In this document: positions 19,101 through 25,851 of the stretch, one piece after another | Numbering within the stretch: the stretch's first letter is position 1 | Layout: each line of letters opens with the position of its first letter | Assembly (NCBI GenBank): GCA_031553395.1 | Contig: JAVBLR010000003.1 | Coordinates: 1 to 64,000, forward strand | Length of the DNA stretch: 64,000 bases | Source: WRGA01 sp031553395 | Lineage (GTDB): Bacteria > Bacteroidota > Bacteroidia > Bacteroidales > WRGA01 | Direction of reading: 5' to 3' | Position numbers and translations under genes: made by a program | Notes under the pieces: generated by a model | Database searches by the model: none | What the model saw: only the letters and a program-made list of their open reading frames with translations | What the model was told of the DNA's origin: nothing

Positions 19101-19688
19101 ATTATCAGCTATATTATCACAAATCAATCTCATACCATCCAATGCAAAACGATCGTTTCCATCGAAAGAAACACCATGTGCAACCGTTTCATAATAGAGA
19201 TTATGAGGAACTCTGGTAATAAAAGAAGTAGCTGCCAAATCAAAACCTTTTCCTCCCAACCCGTAAGCCAGCTGGCTATTATAAACAAGCGCCACTGAGG
19301 GTTGCATTCCGTTTATACCGGAGGGTAAGTCAATAGGAACAGTGTGGGTCGCAGCCCCCATGGCGCTGACATCGAATTGACCGGGAATATTTCCAACGAT
19401 ACTTCCGGAAGCAGGGTCGGACGTAATCGTTCCATCCGGTTTTGCATACGTATTTGTCGTTGGTGGAAACAAAAGAGTATGATCAATCTTTGCAGTGAAA
19501 GTATTCCCCGGACTTGAGGTGTAACTGAACCCAGATTTCAGGGTAATGCTTTCCCGTGCAATGTATTCTTTTGTTCCGGTTTGAGTTGTGTTTAATGTCC
19601 AACTTTCAGCAGTTTGTGCACGTCCTCCAACAGAGTATAGTAGGACAAGCAACAATACTATGGGTATATTGTATAGTCGTTTTTTCAT
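13179..19688 (-). CDS. Giant secreted RHS/YD-repeat polymorphic toxin 2 with metallopeptidase-like tip
   Basis: The start at 19688 gives a clean signal peptide (MKKRLYNIPIVLLLVLLYSV...); the product is 2169 residues. Order: coathanger-like motif (ARESITLKSGFSY), SpvB-type domain (about 95-330; INGMQPSVALVYNSQ), FG-GAP/VCBS repeats (about 393-716; DFNSDGYDD, DIDGDGKND, DFDGDGKAE, DLDGDGFLD), YD repeats (about 1000-1700), RHS core (about 1733-1846, ending NRYGYCMNNPMIYADPTGEF), a long Gly/Ala linker, and a tip with LAHERSHVFQQ near 2116. That is a HExxHxxQ zinc motif, as in DUF4157-like peptidases; YWADQYE near the end may complete the site. It shares its shell architecture with RHS toxin 1 but has a different tip and a lipoprotein immunity partner. 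Confidence 0.9.
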   Translation of the reverse strand: MKKRLYNIPIVLLLVLLYSVGGRAQTAESWTLNTTQTGTKEYIARESITLKSGFSYTSSPGNTFTAKIDHTLLFPPTTNTYAKPDGTITSDPASGSIVGNIPGQFDVSAMGAATHTVPIDLPSGINGMQPSVALVYNSQLAYGLGGKGFDLAATSFITRVPHNLYYETVAHGVSFDGNDRFALDGMRLICDNIADNGKNGTVYFTENNQTTRIISYETLGDGPKRFVVETPDGKKMEYGTNDNSRLIPAAETGAYRWYLEKVTDNNGNTIEYTYSIVFGQFVLSAIHYSGGSVEFAYVQGEGNSYYIHGNEIKNSARLIRISTKGKGTNEDLKQYVLKPDNDAGSAEIEVYANNEKLEPIRFNFSTEAVSGNNFTYQMLPYMETPPDILDFNSDGYDDMVFVGKKGDSYVQEIFLNNADEMQSFHSQELDMQSEEKFTSTLIKNFADIDGDGKNDYLYQVKRLSSFFMVKEKVKVRVNGKEVEMEVDVIKDIYSYELRIRTIDKSFGTFTIYTDTTATFSNKSYGVVTGDFDGDGKAEIVVIKDKCYSGLFIKYENGQFISSPLSFPFLGGIQVYQGDFDGDGKVDVGFKDLNRFAAYRAIKNGAEYALQEIYSITDGFFYDHLSVADLNQDGVTDLFAASIEGVVLDPIDYDILDDAICYKAFFRNKNNSFDIVSGTLVTSDKLVTHFPYFIPDSWGYDIDYSNEDIVLKDLRIDDLDGDGFLDIVVLFDRKYRIQSLGSTFNNESKTILCDFFNNPNLLNGNNNTGFINATFSGNIALGSFVNNQVKMQPINYGKETSYLEKCFGASYSTDYKYLTIAHFGGTGRKSLYRSGHYKDILEKEHFSINQYEHDMYRFLLGEIKDSYGNSLSIQYIPQKSETNLSPMVTPYFRYTTGMPLVQFVSESNSDLNYSRTSSFGFGSLVLHPFKGVLGYLGSTITNADGIINYTLNGFEPDFACIIPSSTYSRLYEGVDINRTKTTFELTNKGNKRYSMQVKEITERNGLNGTMSIKTFNTYDAYNNPTKITTQLGSGNSALSSVEEIAYIQKGGWYPNKPSFRQITQKTVGQDDIVRKEHFFYNDTGNMLQHTKDSTDVNQVQTFYTEYNGGNPGKVTVKAKDGDGNPGSRSQTFTYTRSGRFVETEKDDQFNETIMYHYDESKGLLMSKVDRMGTTSYQYDGFGRLTQTTYPDGIKTVNVLQWAGTTPGKPVNAKFYSYSETSGQAPVWVWYDALGREVRKDSYGLNNKKIMVDTEYNAKGQVYRVSEPYFENTGKTWAATYAYDNYGRISNVATPMGTNTYAHGSTTTVTSPAGTKKTTINSAGLVIEEETNQKKVNFTYYANGLLKTATPEGGTGSSLTVGMEYDLQGHRTKLTDPSAGVITSNYDGWGQLVWEKQAVHNASLITTNYHYHPSGLLNYKQRNGETTNYAYDNLYRLQQVSIANKHSQSYRYGPMDRITQVTEVVENNKTFVTGTEYDIYGRIKKEIHPTGYYTINEYDKYSFLTSVKDRSGRLIWQALEESAKGQITLEKKGAEEIQRWYDYRGFSTGLYGGQIDMSWNFNNKGNLSNRVDNYVKDQEESYIYDVQNRLTNWNVYDYSGNLTKQSNIVYNTTTGTISQKSDLSNFTFNYGENGKSPHALTSISGVPTQMPADGLSITYTDFKKVSTLAQGNKTYALMYGIDEQRRKSVYKVNNAIQETRYYLGNYEEVTNAAGITKKIHYLSGGTIFITTGNTETLYYGYYDHLGSLMALANEQGQVVERYAYDPWGNRRNPNDWSQPDTRTSWIINRGFTMHEHLDAFGIINMNGRVYDPLTSMFLSPDPQLQSPGDWLNYNRYGYCMNNPMIYADPTGEFWWLIPVAIGAYLGGSSVNHSFNPFKWDYKNWQTYAGIGIGGLAGWAGAGIGGNIVSSAIAGSSSSISASIVGGAIGGMLSGGISGAGMTALMGGNFSDIMNSMIKGSVMGGFGGGISGGVGAAIGDFSGVAGGALKNGMYELGHSALKGAAVGLSSGAMMAAMEQDASYMWKGALTGAALSTGMAGLRIGLMGSINLPPGARERFADDDAAFGIKNSYPRYRRGGLLKFFTPAITLGRDMMVNIKYLNSKDPREVQWYHGTLAHERSHVFQQKVIGGFNFYKRTLYEYIIDPGYSGNKTYYDDRCLDYWADQYEYLTP

Positions 19689-19689
19689 A

Positions 19690-19790
19690 CGTAAATTTTT
19701 ATTTTTTACATTTTGGTCGTATGGAACTCGCATGTTTCAAAATTATCATAATCTTGTGCGTAAGCCTCGTTTTAGCTCCGGATTGTTGAT
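19690..19790 (-). promoter_or_regulatory. Leader element ahead of RHS toxin 2, shared with the gene at 34465
   Basis: The 120-base gap before the RHS start contains, on the minus strand, gattatgataatttt, catgcgagttccatacgacc, an A-rich spacer and acgtATGAAA. The same series, with the same order and spacing relative to the ATG, precedes the DUF6242 lipoprotein gene on the other strand (34400-34468). Upstream parts (atgaaacgagcatga / atgaaacgaagcatga) also resemble each other. Its function is unknown. Confidence 0.65.
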
Positions 19791-19810
19791 TCATGCTCGT
19801 TTCATAATAC

Positions 19811-20242
19811 TCACTTTTTAATGATTTTCCATTCTGTCTGATATTCCCCTGCCACAATCTTCATCAGATAAGTCCCTGCGATTTGGCCACTCAGGTCAAT
19901 TTCAGTAAAATATTCCACACCTTTATTGGTGAGTATTAACTGACCGGAGAGATTGTATACCATAATATCGGCAGTCTGTTTATCGGGTAAATTCCGGATT
20001 TCCACTTTTAATAATCCGTCAGTGGGATTAGGATAGATATTCAGTTTGATTTCGGATAACATTTCGGAATAAACCACAGGCTCTTCCTCGGGCGCAGGAG
20101 CCGATTTCAATTGAGTGATGACAATGGTGCGCGAAACACGGTTACCAGCTGCATCATATCCATACGTTACTTTTTGAGAAAATGCGACTTGTATGCCTGC
20201 AATCCAAAAGAGCACAAGCAGGAATGTTGAAATTGTTTTCAT
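19811..20242 (-). CDS. Small T9SS-sorted partner protein of RHS toxin 2
   Basis: The protein has 143 residues: a signal peptide (about 1-22), one YD-like motif (VTYGYDAAGNRVSRTIVI, about 24-42), a short acidic Pro-rich linker, and a type A T9SS sorting domain (about 68-143) with LNIYPNPTDGLL, DIMVYNLSGQLI and AGTYLMKIVAGE. It is a clear homologue of 8364-8801 with identical domain order. Here it lies 122 bases upstream of the RHS gene and 21 bases downstream of the coiled-coil adhesin-like gene. The YD motif could let it dock on, or template, the RHS shell while its sorting domain engages the T9SS; this is inference. Confidence 0.85.
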   Translation of the reverse strand: MKTISTFLLVLFWIAGIQVAFSQKVTYGYDAAGNRVSRTIVITQLKSAPAPEEEPVVYSEMLSEIKLNIYPNPTDGLLKVEIRNLPDKQTADIMVYNLSGQLILTNKGVEYFTEIDLSGQIAGTYLMKIVAGEYQTEWKIIKK

Positions 20243-20263
20243 ACGTATGATGTTTGTGGTTAG

Positions 20264-21370
20264 TTATTTTTGTTGTTTCAGTTCATTGATTTCTTTTTTC
20301 AAATCAATCACATACAAGGTCAACTCTTCGATTTTTTGAAGCAGCTTGGCATTCAGCTCACCCAGATTTACTCCTGATTCTTCTACTTCTTTAGCTGATG
20401 GGATTCCTGGCAAATGTTTGTTTTCTTTGATGTGGTTTGAAACCTCTTCGAGAGTGGGGAGTTGGTATTCGGGAGCAAAAACATAATCCGGCCAGTTGGT
20501 GCTTTCGATTTTTATCTCTTTAGCCCGGACAGTTCCGTTGACTTCAAGGGCATGTTGGGGGTTATACACATTTATCCCAACTTTACCTGTATTTGTTACA
20601 ATAAAATGAGAATGCCATTCATTACCGTAAAGATGTTTGCCAATAACAAATCGGTCATCATCGTCCTGATCATCTCCGATATTGATTCTTAATTCCGATT
20701 CGTTATTCCCGGGATTATAGCGTGCCATCCATATTGGATCTGTATTTTCATTCACTCCTGAAAATATAAGCTTTTTCCCGAGTCCGGTGACTATATCATT
20801 GTTATTACCCAATTGTAAGTTTCCTTCATTAATGGAAATATCCGAGTATTCCGGCATTTGGTCGACATATAAATCCCATATATATAAGGTACTGGATGAC
20901 GAACCGCTGCGGATTCTTAATTTGGTATTCTCCCGCGAGTTGAGGAAGAATTCATGCGCCCCGCAGGAAGTTCCTGTGATAAAAGTTCTGATCACGCTCC
21001 AGGTGCCTGAAGCGTTTTGTTTTTCAACGAGCATTATTTTATTATCTCCTCCGGATGTAGCATGAATAACTACTTTCCGGATGTTTCCCATTTCCGGAAG
21101 AATGACTGCACCTGCACTCTGTCCGCAGCTGATGCGGCCATTCGAACAGTCGCCACCTGCCGCTCCCGATGATTGGGTGGGTTGTACTATACAATCGGTT
21201 AACGAAATATATTTGGTAACGCCATTGACCGATATGGCCTGTTCGTAATTGCCCGAAACAGAGCGGGCGGTCCAGTTCTGAATGTTGGTGTTAATCAATT
21301 TGACTTGTGATAAAGCCGGAAATAAACCAAATGCTGTAATTAATGCTGTTAAAATGATTTTAGTCTTCAT
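20264..21370 (-). CDS. Secreted tail-fibre-like protein with C-terminal coiled coil
   Basis: The protein has 368 residues with a signal peptide (MKTKIILTALITAFGLFPALSQ). The N-terminal half is a beta-rich domain of about 150 residues with paired cysteines (DCSNGRISCGQ). The C-terminal third carries the pattern NGTVRAKEIKIE, WPDYVF, NKHLPGIPSAKEV and a closing heptad-rich helix (LLQKIEELTLYVIDLKKEIN) known from Bacteroidota tail-fibre-domain surface proteins that trimerise through the coil. It is the first gene of the second RHS module and has no counterpart in the first. A surface adhesin or receptor-binding role is plausible, not shown. It has no T9SS sorting domain. Confidence 0.65.
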   Translation of the reverse strand: MKTKIILTALITAFGLFPALSQVKLINTNIQNWTARSVSGNYEQAISVNGVTKYISLTDCIVQPTQSSGAAGGDCSNGRISCGQSAGAVILPEMGNIRKVVIHATSGGDNKIMLVEKQNASGTWSVIRTFITGTSCGAHEFFLNSRENTKLRIRSGSSSSTLYIWDLYVDQMPEYSDISINEGNLQLGNNNDIVTGLGKKLIFSGVNENTDPIWMARYNPGNNESELRINIGDDQDDDDRFVIGKHLYGNEWHSHFIVTNTGKVGINVYNPQHALEVNGTVRAKEIKIESTNWPDYVFAPEYQLPTLEEVSNHIKENKHLPGIPSAKEVEESGVNLGELNAKLLQKIEELTLYVIDLKKEINELKQQK

Positions 21371-21784
21371 AAATATATAGTTTTAAAATTTGATGGCAAA
21401 GCCAAAAAAATAGCAAGAACGACAATGGGAAAATAGATTTTCCCTGTTTTTTCTCAGTGATTATTTATATTCAATATTTTAGACTTACAGGTGCACTCTG
21501 TAAATAAGTTTGATTTTCATTTTTACAATAGAGTTTATGTAAATTTATTTGTTGGTATTGAAAATCAATTAGTTGAAAGATGGGAATTTTGTCTCCATAC
21601 AAAATTAAATCTACAATAACTCTAATGCATTACTGCTGATGCACTTTTTTGGCAAGTTCGGCATTTTGCCAAACTCCAAGAAAAATACAAAATAAGAGAT
21701 CAACTCAAACTATATGGAACTATCGCTGCTTAAAAAAAAGTTTTTTATAACGAATCATTAACGTTCAAAAAACTCGAATTAAAA

Positions 21785-22060
21785 TAATGTTAATGTTTGT
21801 ATTAAAAACAAAAAATATTTATTACAAAGCTACACCCTTTATTTTGAAAAAAACTCTACAAGTCTCTATAATTTTTAGTTAAAATTTATTTATTTTTAGT
21901 TAATTTTATCAAAATAAAATACCATAATTGGATAAGTTCTTTTTAAATAGTATAATTTAAATAAATATATTTAAATTACATATATTTTAATTTTTTTAAA
22001 AGATATCTTTAGGCGTTGGTTGAATACTCCATTTTGTTATTTTGCCAGCTAAATTTAACA
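21785..22060 (-). promoter_or_regulatory. Long AT-rich promoter region of RHS module 2, homologous to that of module 1
   Basis: It shares ordered blocks with 8890-9165, including the minus-strand -7 box TAGCTTTG (21825-21832), ctctaca, ctttttaaatag, aaatatatttaaa, ctccattttgt and aaatttaaca. The leader from the box to the gene at 21370 is about 450 bases. The part between 21371 and 21784 has no gene I can support. Homology outside coding DNA suggests both modules derive from one duplicated unit and may be co-regulated. Confidence 0.65.
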
Positions 22061-22074
22061 GGTTTTAAAAAAGT

Positions 22075-22320
22075 ATGGAAGAATATCGAAGGAATAGAAT
22101 CAGTTGTTGGGAAATGTCTAAAGATAAGTTAAGAATACGTATTTATCCATTTATTATCACTGCATTGGTAACTGCTATCGGATTATTACCGACTGCATTA
22201 TCTACCGGTATTGGCTCTGAAACTTTCAAACCCTTGGCTATTGTTGTAATCGGAGGATTGATTTAGGCTGCTATCTTGATTTTATTTGTATTTCCAATTA
22301 TATTTTTTGCAGGATATAGA
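22075..22320 (+). pseudogene. C-terminal remnant of a CzcA/CusA-type RND efflux pump
   Basis: The frame reads FIITALVTAIGLLPTALSTG, then IGSETFKPLAIVVIGGLI, meets a TAG at 22264, and continues in frame AAILILFVFPIIFFAGYR. This is the last transmembrane region of heavy-metal RND transporters (typical: MTALVAALGFLPMALSTG...VIGGLITATLLTLFVLP). Full proteins are about 1000-1400 residues; only about 75 remain and the internal stop confirms decay. It marks the edge of the RHS island. Confidence 0.8.
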
Positions 22321-22401
22321 AGCAAAAGGGAAAAAGTTGGAATAAAGACGTATCACTTGTTTATTAGTGAAGAGGCTGTCTCAAAAGCAAAAAAGAATAT
22401 A

Positions 22402-22499
22402 ACCGCAAAGGGCGCAAGGATTTTTGCAAAGTACGCAATTGGTTGTAAGTAAACACCTTATTTTGTGTTCCTTGCAGCATTTTTAGCGCCCTTTGCGGT
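22402..22499. repeat. Inverted repeat with 14-bp perfect arms
   Basis: accgcaaagggcgc (22402-22415) and its exact reverse complement (22486-22499) enclose about 70 bases rich in gcaaag/ttgc words. This looks like the dispersed 'gcaaagggcgcaaag' repeats common in Bacteroidota; a relative lies at 48558-48646. Confidence 0.7.
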
Positions 22500-22522
22500 A
22501 AGAAAGCTTTTGATACAGCTTC

Positions 22523-22655
22523 TTATCGTATATTCTTAAACTTGCTTAATTTTAGAACTGCCAATTTTTCACATCCAACTCTATCTATTTTCCCGGTTTC
22601 GGTAAGAGGAATATTCTCGATTTCTATTATATATTTAGGTTGAAGATGAGAAGAT
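22523..22655 (-). pseudogene. Duplicated 3' end of menE
   Basis: The minus strand encodes LSSHLQPKYIIEIENIPLTE, then TGKIDRVGCEKLAVLKLSK before a stop at 22523, closely matching the end of the menCE gene (LPSHHQPKYIVETENILFTE, TGKIDRAGCKKLAVILLKD). Only about 42 codons are present. The SGNH hydrolase gene lies between this fragment and the true menE end at 23671, so the gene appears to have been inserted together with a copy of the menE tail. Confidence 0.85.
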
Positions 22656-22699
22656 AAAAAAACATTATTTTTACACAAAAATATTGATTGGATAAATTC

Positions 22700-23611
22700 A
22701 TGAAGAAAAAGATTATTATCGTTATCGTTTCGTTGTTTTTTCTCGTATCAGCGTCGGAAATATACTTGCGATATTACTGGGGATTTTGTGATGATGTTTT
22801 ATACTCGGAGAGCGATAAGTTTGAATATATTGCGCAACCGAATCAAGACAGATTCAGGCTTCGGAAGCATATTCGATATAATGAGTATTCCATGCGGAGC
22901 GATAAACTGAAGTCTGGAGATAAAGTCAGAATATTGGGGCTTGGCGATTCGGTGATTAATGGAGGAACCGGAACGGATCAGGATTCGCTAGTCACAAGCC
23001 TCATCGAAAAAAACTTGAACGAAACTTACGGAGACGGATATCGCTGTCTGAATATCGCCAGTAATAGTTGGGGGCCAGATAATTGTTATGCGTATTTACA
23101 AGAATACGGAGATTTTGATGCAAAACTGATCTTTTTGGTCGTCAGCAGTCACGACGCGTATGACAATATGACTTTTCGAAAGGTTGTCGGCAAACATTTA
23201 TATTATCCTTCATCGCAGTATAAATTTGCTGTCTCGGAACTTTTCGGCAGATATTTATATCCTCATCTTTTCATGAAGACCGGCTGGCAGGATAATTTCG
23301 TGAAAGGTGATACGTTTAATCCGGGGTTTTCGTCGTTACATGAATATGCTCAACATAAAGGAATCCCGTTCTTTATTTATTTACATCCCAATAAAAATGA
23401 ATTGTTTGCCAGGAAATATGATGTTCAGGGAGATGAAATTATTGATTTTTGTATGAAGAATTCTATTCCGTTACTGAAAGGAATGGAATATGAGAAAGAA
23501 AGTTCTTTCAGAGATGTGATTCACATAAACGACCAAGGTCAACGGATCTTGGCAAGCGCGTTGTTGCCGGAGATCGAAAGGTTGTTGGGTTTGAATGAAA
23601 AGAATAAATAG
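22700..23611 (+). CDS. Secreted or membrane-anchored SGNH/GDSL-type hydrolase
   Basis: The ATG at 22700 is preferred to a TTG at 22688. The 303-residue product has an N-terminal hydrophobic segment (KKKIIIVIVSLFFLVSASEIY), either signal peptide or anchor. Block I of the SGNH fold is visible as ILGLGDSVINGG (nucleophile Ser near 86), and RDVIHINDQGQRILA near residue 275 supplies the Asp/His pair of block V. Related proteins remove or add acyl groups on surface sugars. It stands alone on the plus strand, opposite the men operon, and is flanked by a duplicated menE tail, a sign of recent insertion. Its substrate is unknown. Confidence 0.75.
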   Translation: MKKKIIIVIVSLFFLVSASEIYLRYYWGFCDDVLYSESDKFEYIAQPNQDRFRLRKHIRYNEYSMRSDKLKSGDKVRILGLGDSVINGGTGTDQDSLVTSLIEKNLNETYGDGYRCLNIASNSWGPDNCYAYLQEYGDFDAKLIFLVVSSHDAYDNMTFRKVVGKHLYYPSSQYKFAVSELFGRYLYPHLFMKTGWQDNFVKGDTFNPGFSSLHEYAQHKGIPFFIYLHPNKNELFARKYDVQGDEIIDFCMKNSIPLLKGMEYEKESSFRDVIHINDQGQRILASALLPEIERLLGLNEKNK

Positions 23612-23670
23612 AGGATTATTTTTCCTTTATCCGGCTTTAAATACTCGTTGTATCTATTCGAATATTATTT

Positions 23671-25791
23671 TCAGGAAAGGTCTTTCAATAAAATCACTGC
23701 CAATTTTTTGCAACCAGCCCTATCTATTTTCCCCGTTTCGGTAAAGAGAATATTTTCTGTCTCTACGATATATTTTGGTTGATGATGAGAAGGCAAAAGT
23801 TCATTTATTTTTTCTTTTGATAAATTTTCTCCTTTTGATAGGATTAAAACCATTGCTTCTCCGAATTTCGGATGAGGAATAGATGTTATGGCGAATGGTT
23901 TATTAATTATCGAATGAAGAATATCTTCGATTTCTTCGATTTGTATTTTTATTCCTCCGCTATTGATAATATTGTCTTTTCGTCCCAAAATACGGAATCG
24001 TCCATCCGGAAGAATTTCGGCAATATCGTTGGTGTAAATGATTTCGTCGGCAACCAATGGAGCTTCAATGATGAGTGTTTTTTCTTCCGAAAGAGATAAT
24101 TTTACAGAAGGAAAAGGAGTATAATAATCAGAAGCATTCGACCCGTTTAACCGGCAAAGGGCAATATGAGAAAGCGTTTCCGTCATTCCATACGTTGAAT
24201 AGATGGCATTTGGAAATGGTTGCAATTCATTTTTCAAATCCATATCGATTGCTCCGCCTCCAATCAATAGATTTTTTATTTGTTTCAATCGTTCTTTTTC
24301 CTCCGGAACTTGCAATGAATTATACACTTGCATCGGAGTCATCGCAGCAAAATGGATAGGCATTTCAATATCAGCCATCGGATGTCCGGATGGTTTTTTA
24401 ACATTTAAATTAAGTTCTGCAGTTATTGCACGCACAACCATCATTTTTCCGGCAATGTATTGCAACGGCATACAAAGCAATGCGTTATCTCCTTTTTGCA
24501 GATTTAAAAACGAACAGGTAAGTCGAGCGCTTTGTTTCATTTTTTCTTTGCTGATTGTAATTGGTTTCGGATTCCCCGTTGAACCGGAGGTTTGTACAGT
24601 CATTGTTGGAGAATCATCGTGCCATTCCGATAAAAAAGATTGTAAATCAGCATTATTATTCCGGATAAAAATCTCCCTTTTATCAGCAAAAAAAGGAATC
24701 TCATCTGAAATAAACGGTTTTTGATTATTAGGATTATACCACAGGCAATCTTTTTGAATGGATAACGGCATTTCGATGTTATCGGTAAATAATTGTCCGG
24801 TTCCCAATCCTTGCGGTAACGGATTATTAAATGTAGCAGCCCATTGAGCAGCGGCATTTAACCCGATATTGGATTCCAATGCCGAAGTAATCCACCAACC
24901 AATACCGAGTTTTTTAGCTTCATTTATCCACTCATTACAACCACAGAATCCGCCATGTAGAGATGGTTTTAAGATAATATATTGTGGATGGATGGTTGTT
25001 AATAAATTGCGTTTATCTTCTACAGAATGAACGCCAATCAGTTCTTCGTCCAATGCAATCGGCAAAGGCGTTTCGGCTGTCAAACGAGTCATTTCTTCCC
25101 ATTGTCCTGCACGAATGGGTTGTTCGATTGAATGAATATCCAATTCGGATAATTGTTTTAATTTTTCCAAAGCCTCATTCGAAGAGAAAGCGCCGTTGGC
25201 ATCTACACGGATTTCAATATCTCTTACCGAAAAATGGGTACGGATATGACGAAGCAAATCCAATTCTTCATCAAAATTAATGGCGCCTATCTTTAATTTG
25301 ATGCATCGATAACCCGCTGCCATTTTTGCTTCGATTTGTTCCAGCATTTTCCGGTAATCACCCATCCAAATAAGACCATTGATAGGAATGCCTGCTTCTC
25401 CCCGTGAAAATGGAGTATTCCACAAAGCAAAACTTCCGCTTTCGAAATGACGAATGGCCGATTCCAATCCGAATAAAATGGAAGGATAAGGACGTAAACG
25501 TTCGGTATCTAAATATCCTTTTTGTTCCAAATCCCGGCAAGCTTCCAACAAAATTTTTTCGTAATCCGGCAACGCATCGCAACTTAAATCGGGTAGGGGA
25601 GCGCATTCTCCAATTCCCCATCGATTGGGATTTTCTTTCGACAACATCTTCACATACCAAACGTTACGGGTATTATATATGCCACGTGAAGTTCCGGCAG
25701 GCAGCTTAAAATGCAGTTGAAAGTTGAAAGTTGAAAGTTGAAAGTTATGTAGTTCGTTGGATTTATATATATGTGTTTGTTTATCAGTCAT
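23671..25791 (-). CDS. menCE: Fused o-succinylbenzoate synthase and o-succinylbenzoate-CoA ligase (MenC-MenE)
   Basis: One continuous frame of 706 residues covers two menaquinone steps. Residues about 28-350 are MenC, an enolase-superfamily enzyme that dehydrates SHCHC to o-succinylbenzoate: CIKLKIGAINFDEEL gives the KxK lysine, RVDANGAF and SIEQP the metal ligands, and ALDEEL and ILKPSLHGG the later ones. Residues about 375-706 are MenE, an adenylate-forming CoA ligase: TVQTSGSTGNPKPI (P-loop), YSTYGMTET, GRFRILGRKDNIINSGGIKI and TETGKIDRAG with its catalytic lysine. The MenE half is short for the family (usually about 450). The first 27 or so residues are encoded partly by a 7-base tandem repeat (25715-25746), so the true start is uncertain. 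It is the last gene of the men operon. Confidence 0.9.
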   Translation of the reverse strand: MTDKQTHIYKSNELHNFQLSTFNFQLHFKLPAGTSRGIYNTRNVWYVKMLSKENPNRWGIGECAPLPDLSCDALPDYEKILLEACRDLEQKGYLDTERLRPYPSILFGLESAIRHFESGSFALWNTPFSRGEAGIPINGLIWMGDYRKMLEQIEAKMAAGYRCIKLKIGAINFDEELDLLRHIRTHFSVRDIEIRVDANGAFSSNEALEKLKQLSELDIHSIEQPIRAGQWEEMTRLTAETPLPIALDEELIGVHSVEDKRNLLTTIHPQYIILKPSLHGGFCGCNEWINEAKKLGIGWWITSALESNIGLNAAAQWAATFNNPLPQGLGTGQLFTDNIEMPLSIQKDCLWYNPNNQKPFISDEIPFFADKREIFIRNNNADLQSFLSEWHDDSPTMTVQTSGSTGNPKPITISKEKMKQSARLTCSFLNLQKGDNALLCMPLQYIAGKMMVVRAITAELNLNVKKPSGHPMADIEMPIHFAAMTPMQVYNSLQVPEEKERLKQIKNLLIGGGAIDMDLKNELQPFPNAIYSTYGMTETLSHIALCRLNGSNASDYYTPFPSVKLSLSEEKTLIIEAPLVADEIIYTNDIAEILPDGRFRILGRKDNIINSGGIKIQIEEIEDILHSIINKPFAITSIPHPKFGEAMVLILSKGENLSKEKINELLPSHHQPKYIVETENILFTETGKIDRAGCKKLAVILLKDLS
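25715..25746. repeat. Heptamer tandem repeat inside the menCE 5' end
   Basis: The unit agttgaa is repeated four times plus agtt. It is read as part of the N-terminus (NFQLSTFNFQL). Because 7 is not a multiple of 3, a change of copy number would shift the frame between the ATG at 25791 and the conserved MenC domain. Confidence 0.85.
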
Positions 25792-25851
25792 TATCTGTTT
25801 AATTTTTCAAATATTATCATTTTCAACTTTCAATTTTCCATTTTCAACTAA

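Noticed and set aside
19689..19733. Extended N-terminus of RHS toxin 2 (MRVPYDQNVKN...)
   Set aside because: These codons fall in the conserved leader element, which is also found before a different gene in a different frame; the ATG at 19688 begins the signal peptide.
22321..22452. Continuation of the RND remnant as a longer protein
   Set aside because: The frame stays open but runs into the inverted repeat and has no RND similarity after the last membrane helix.
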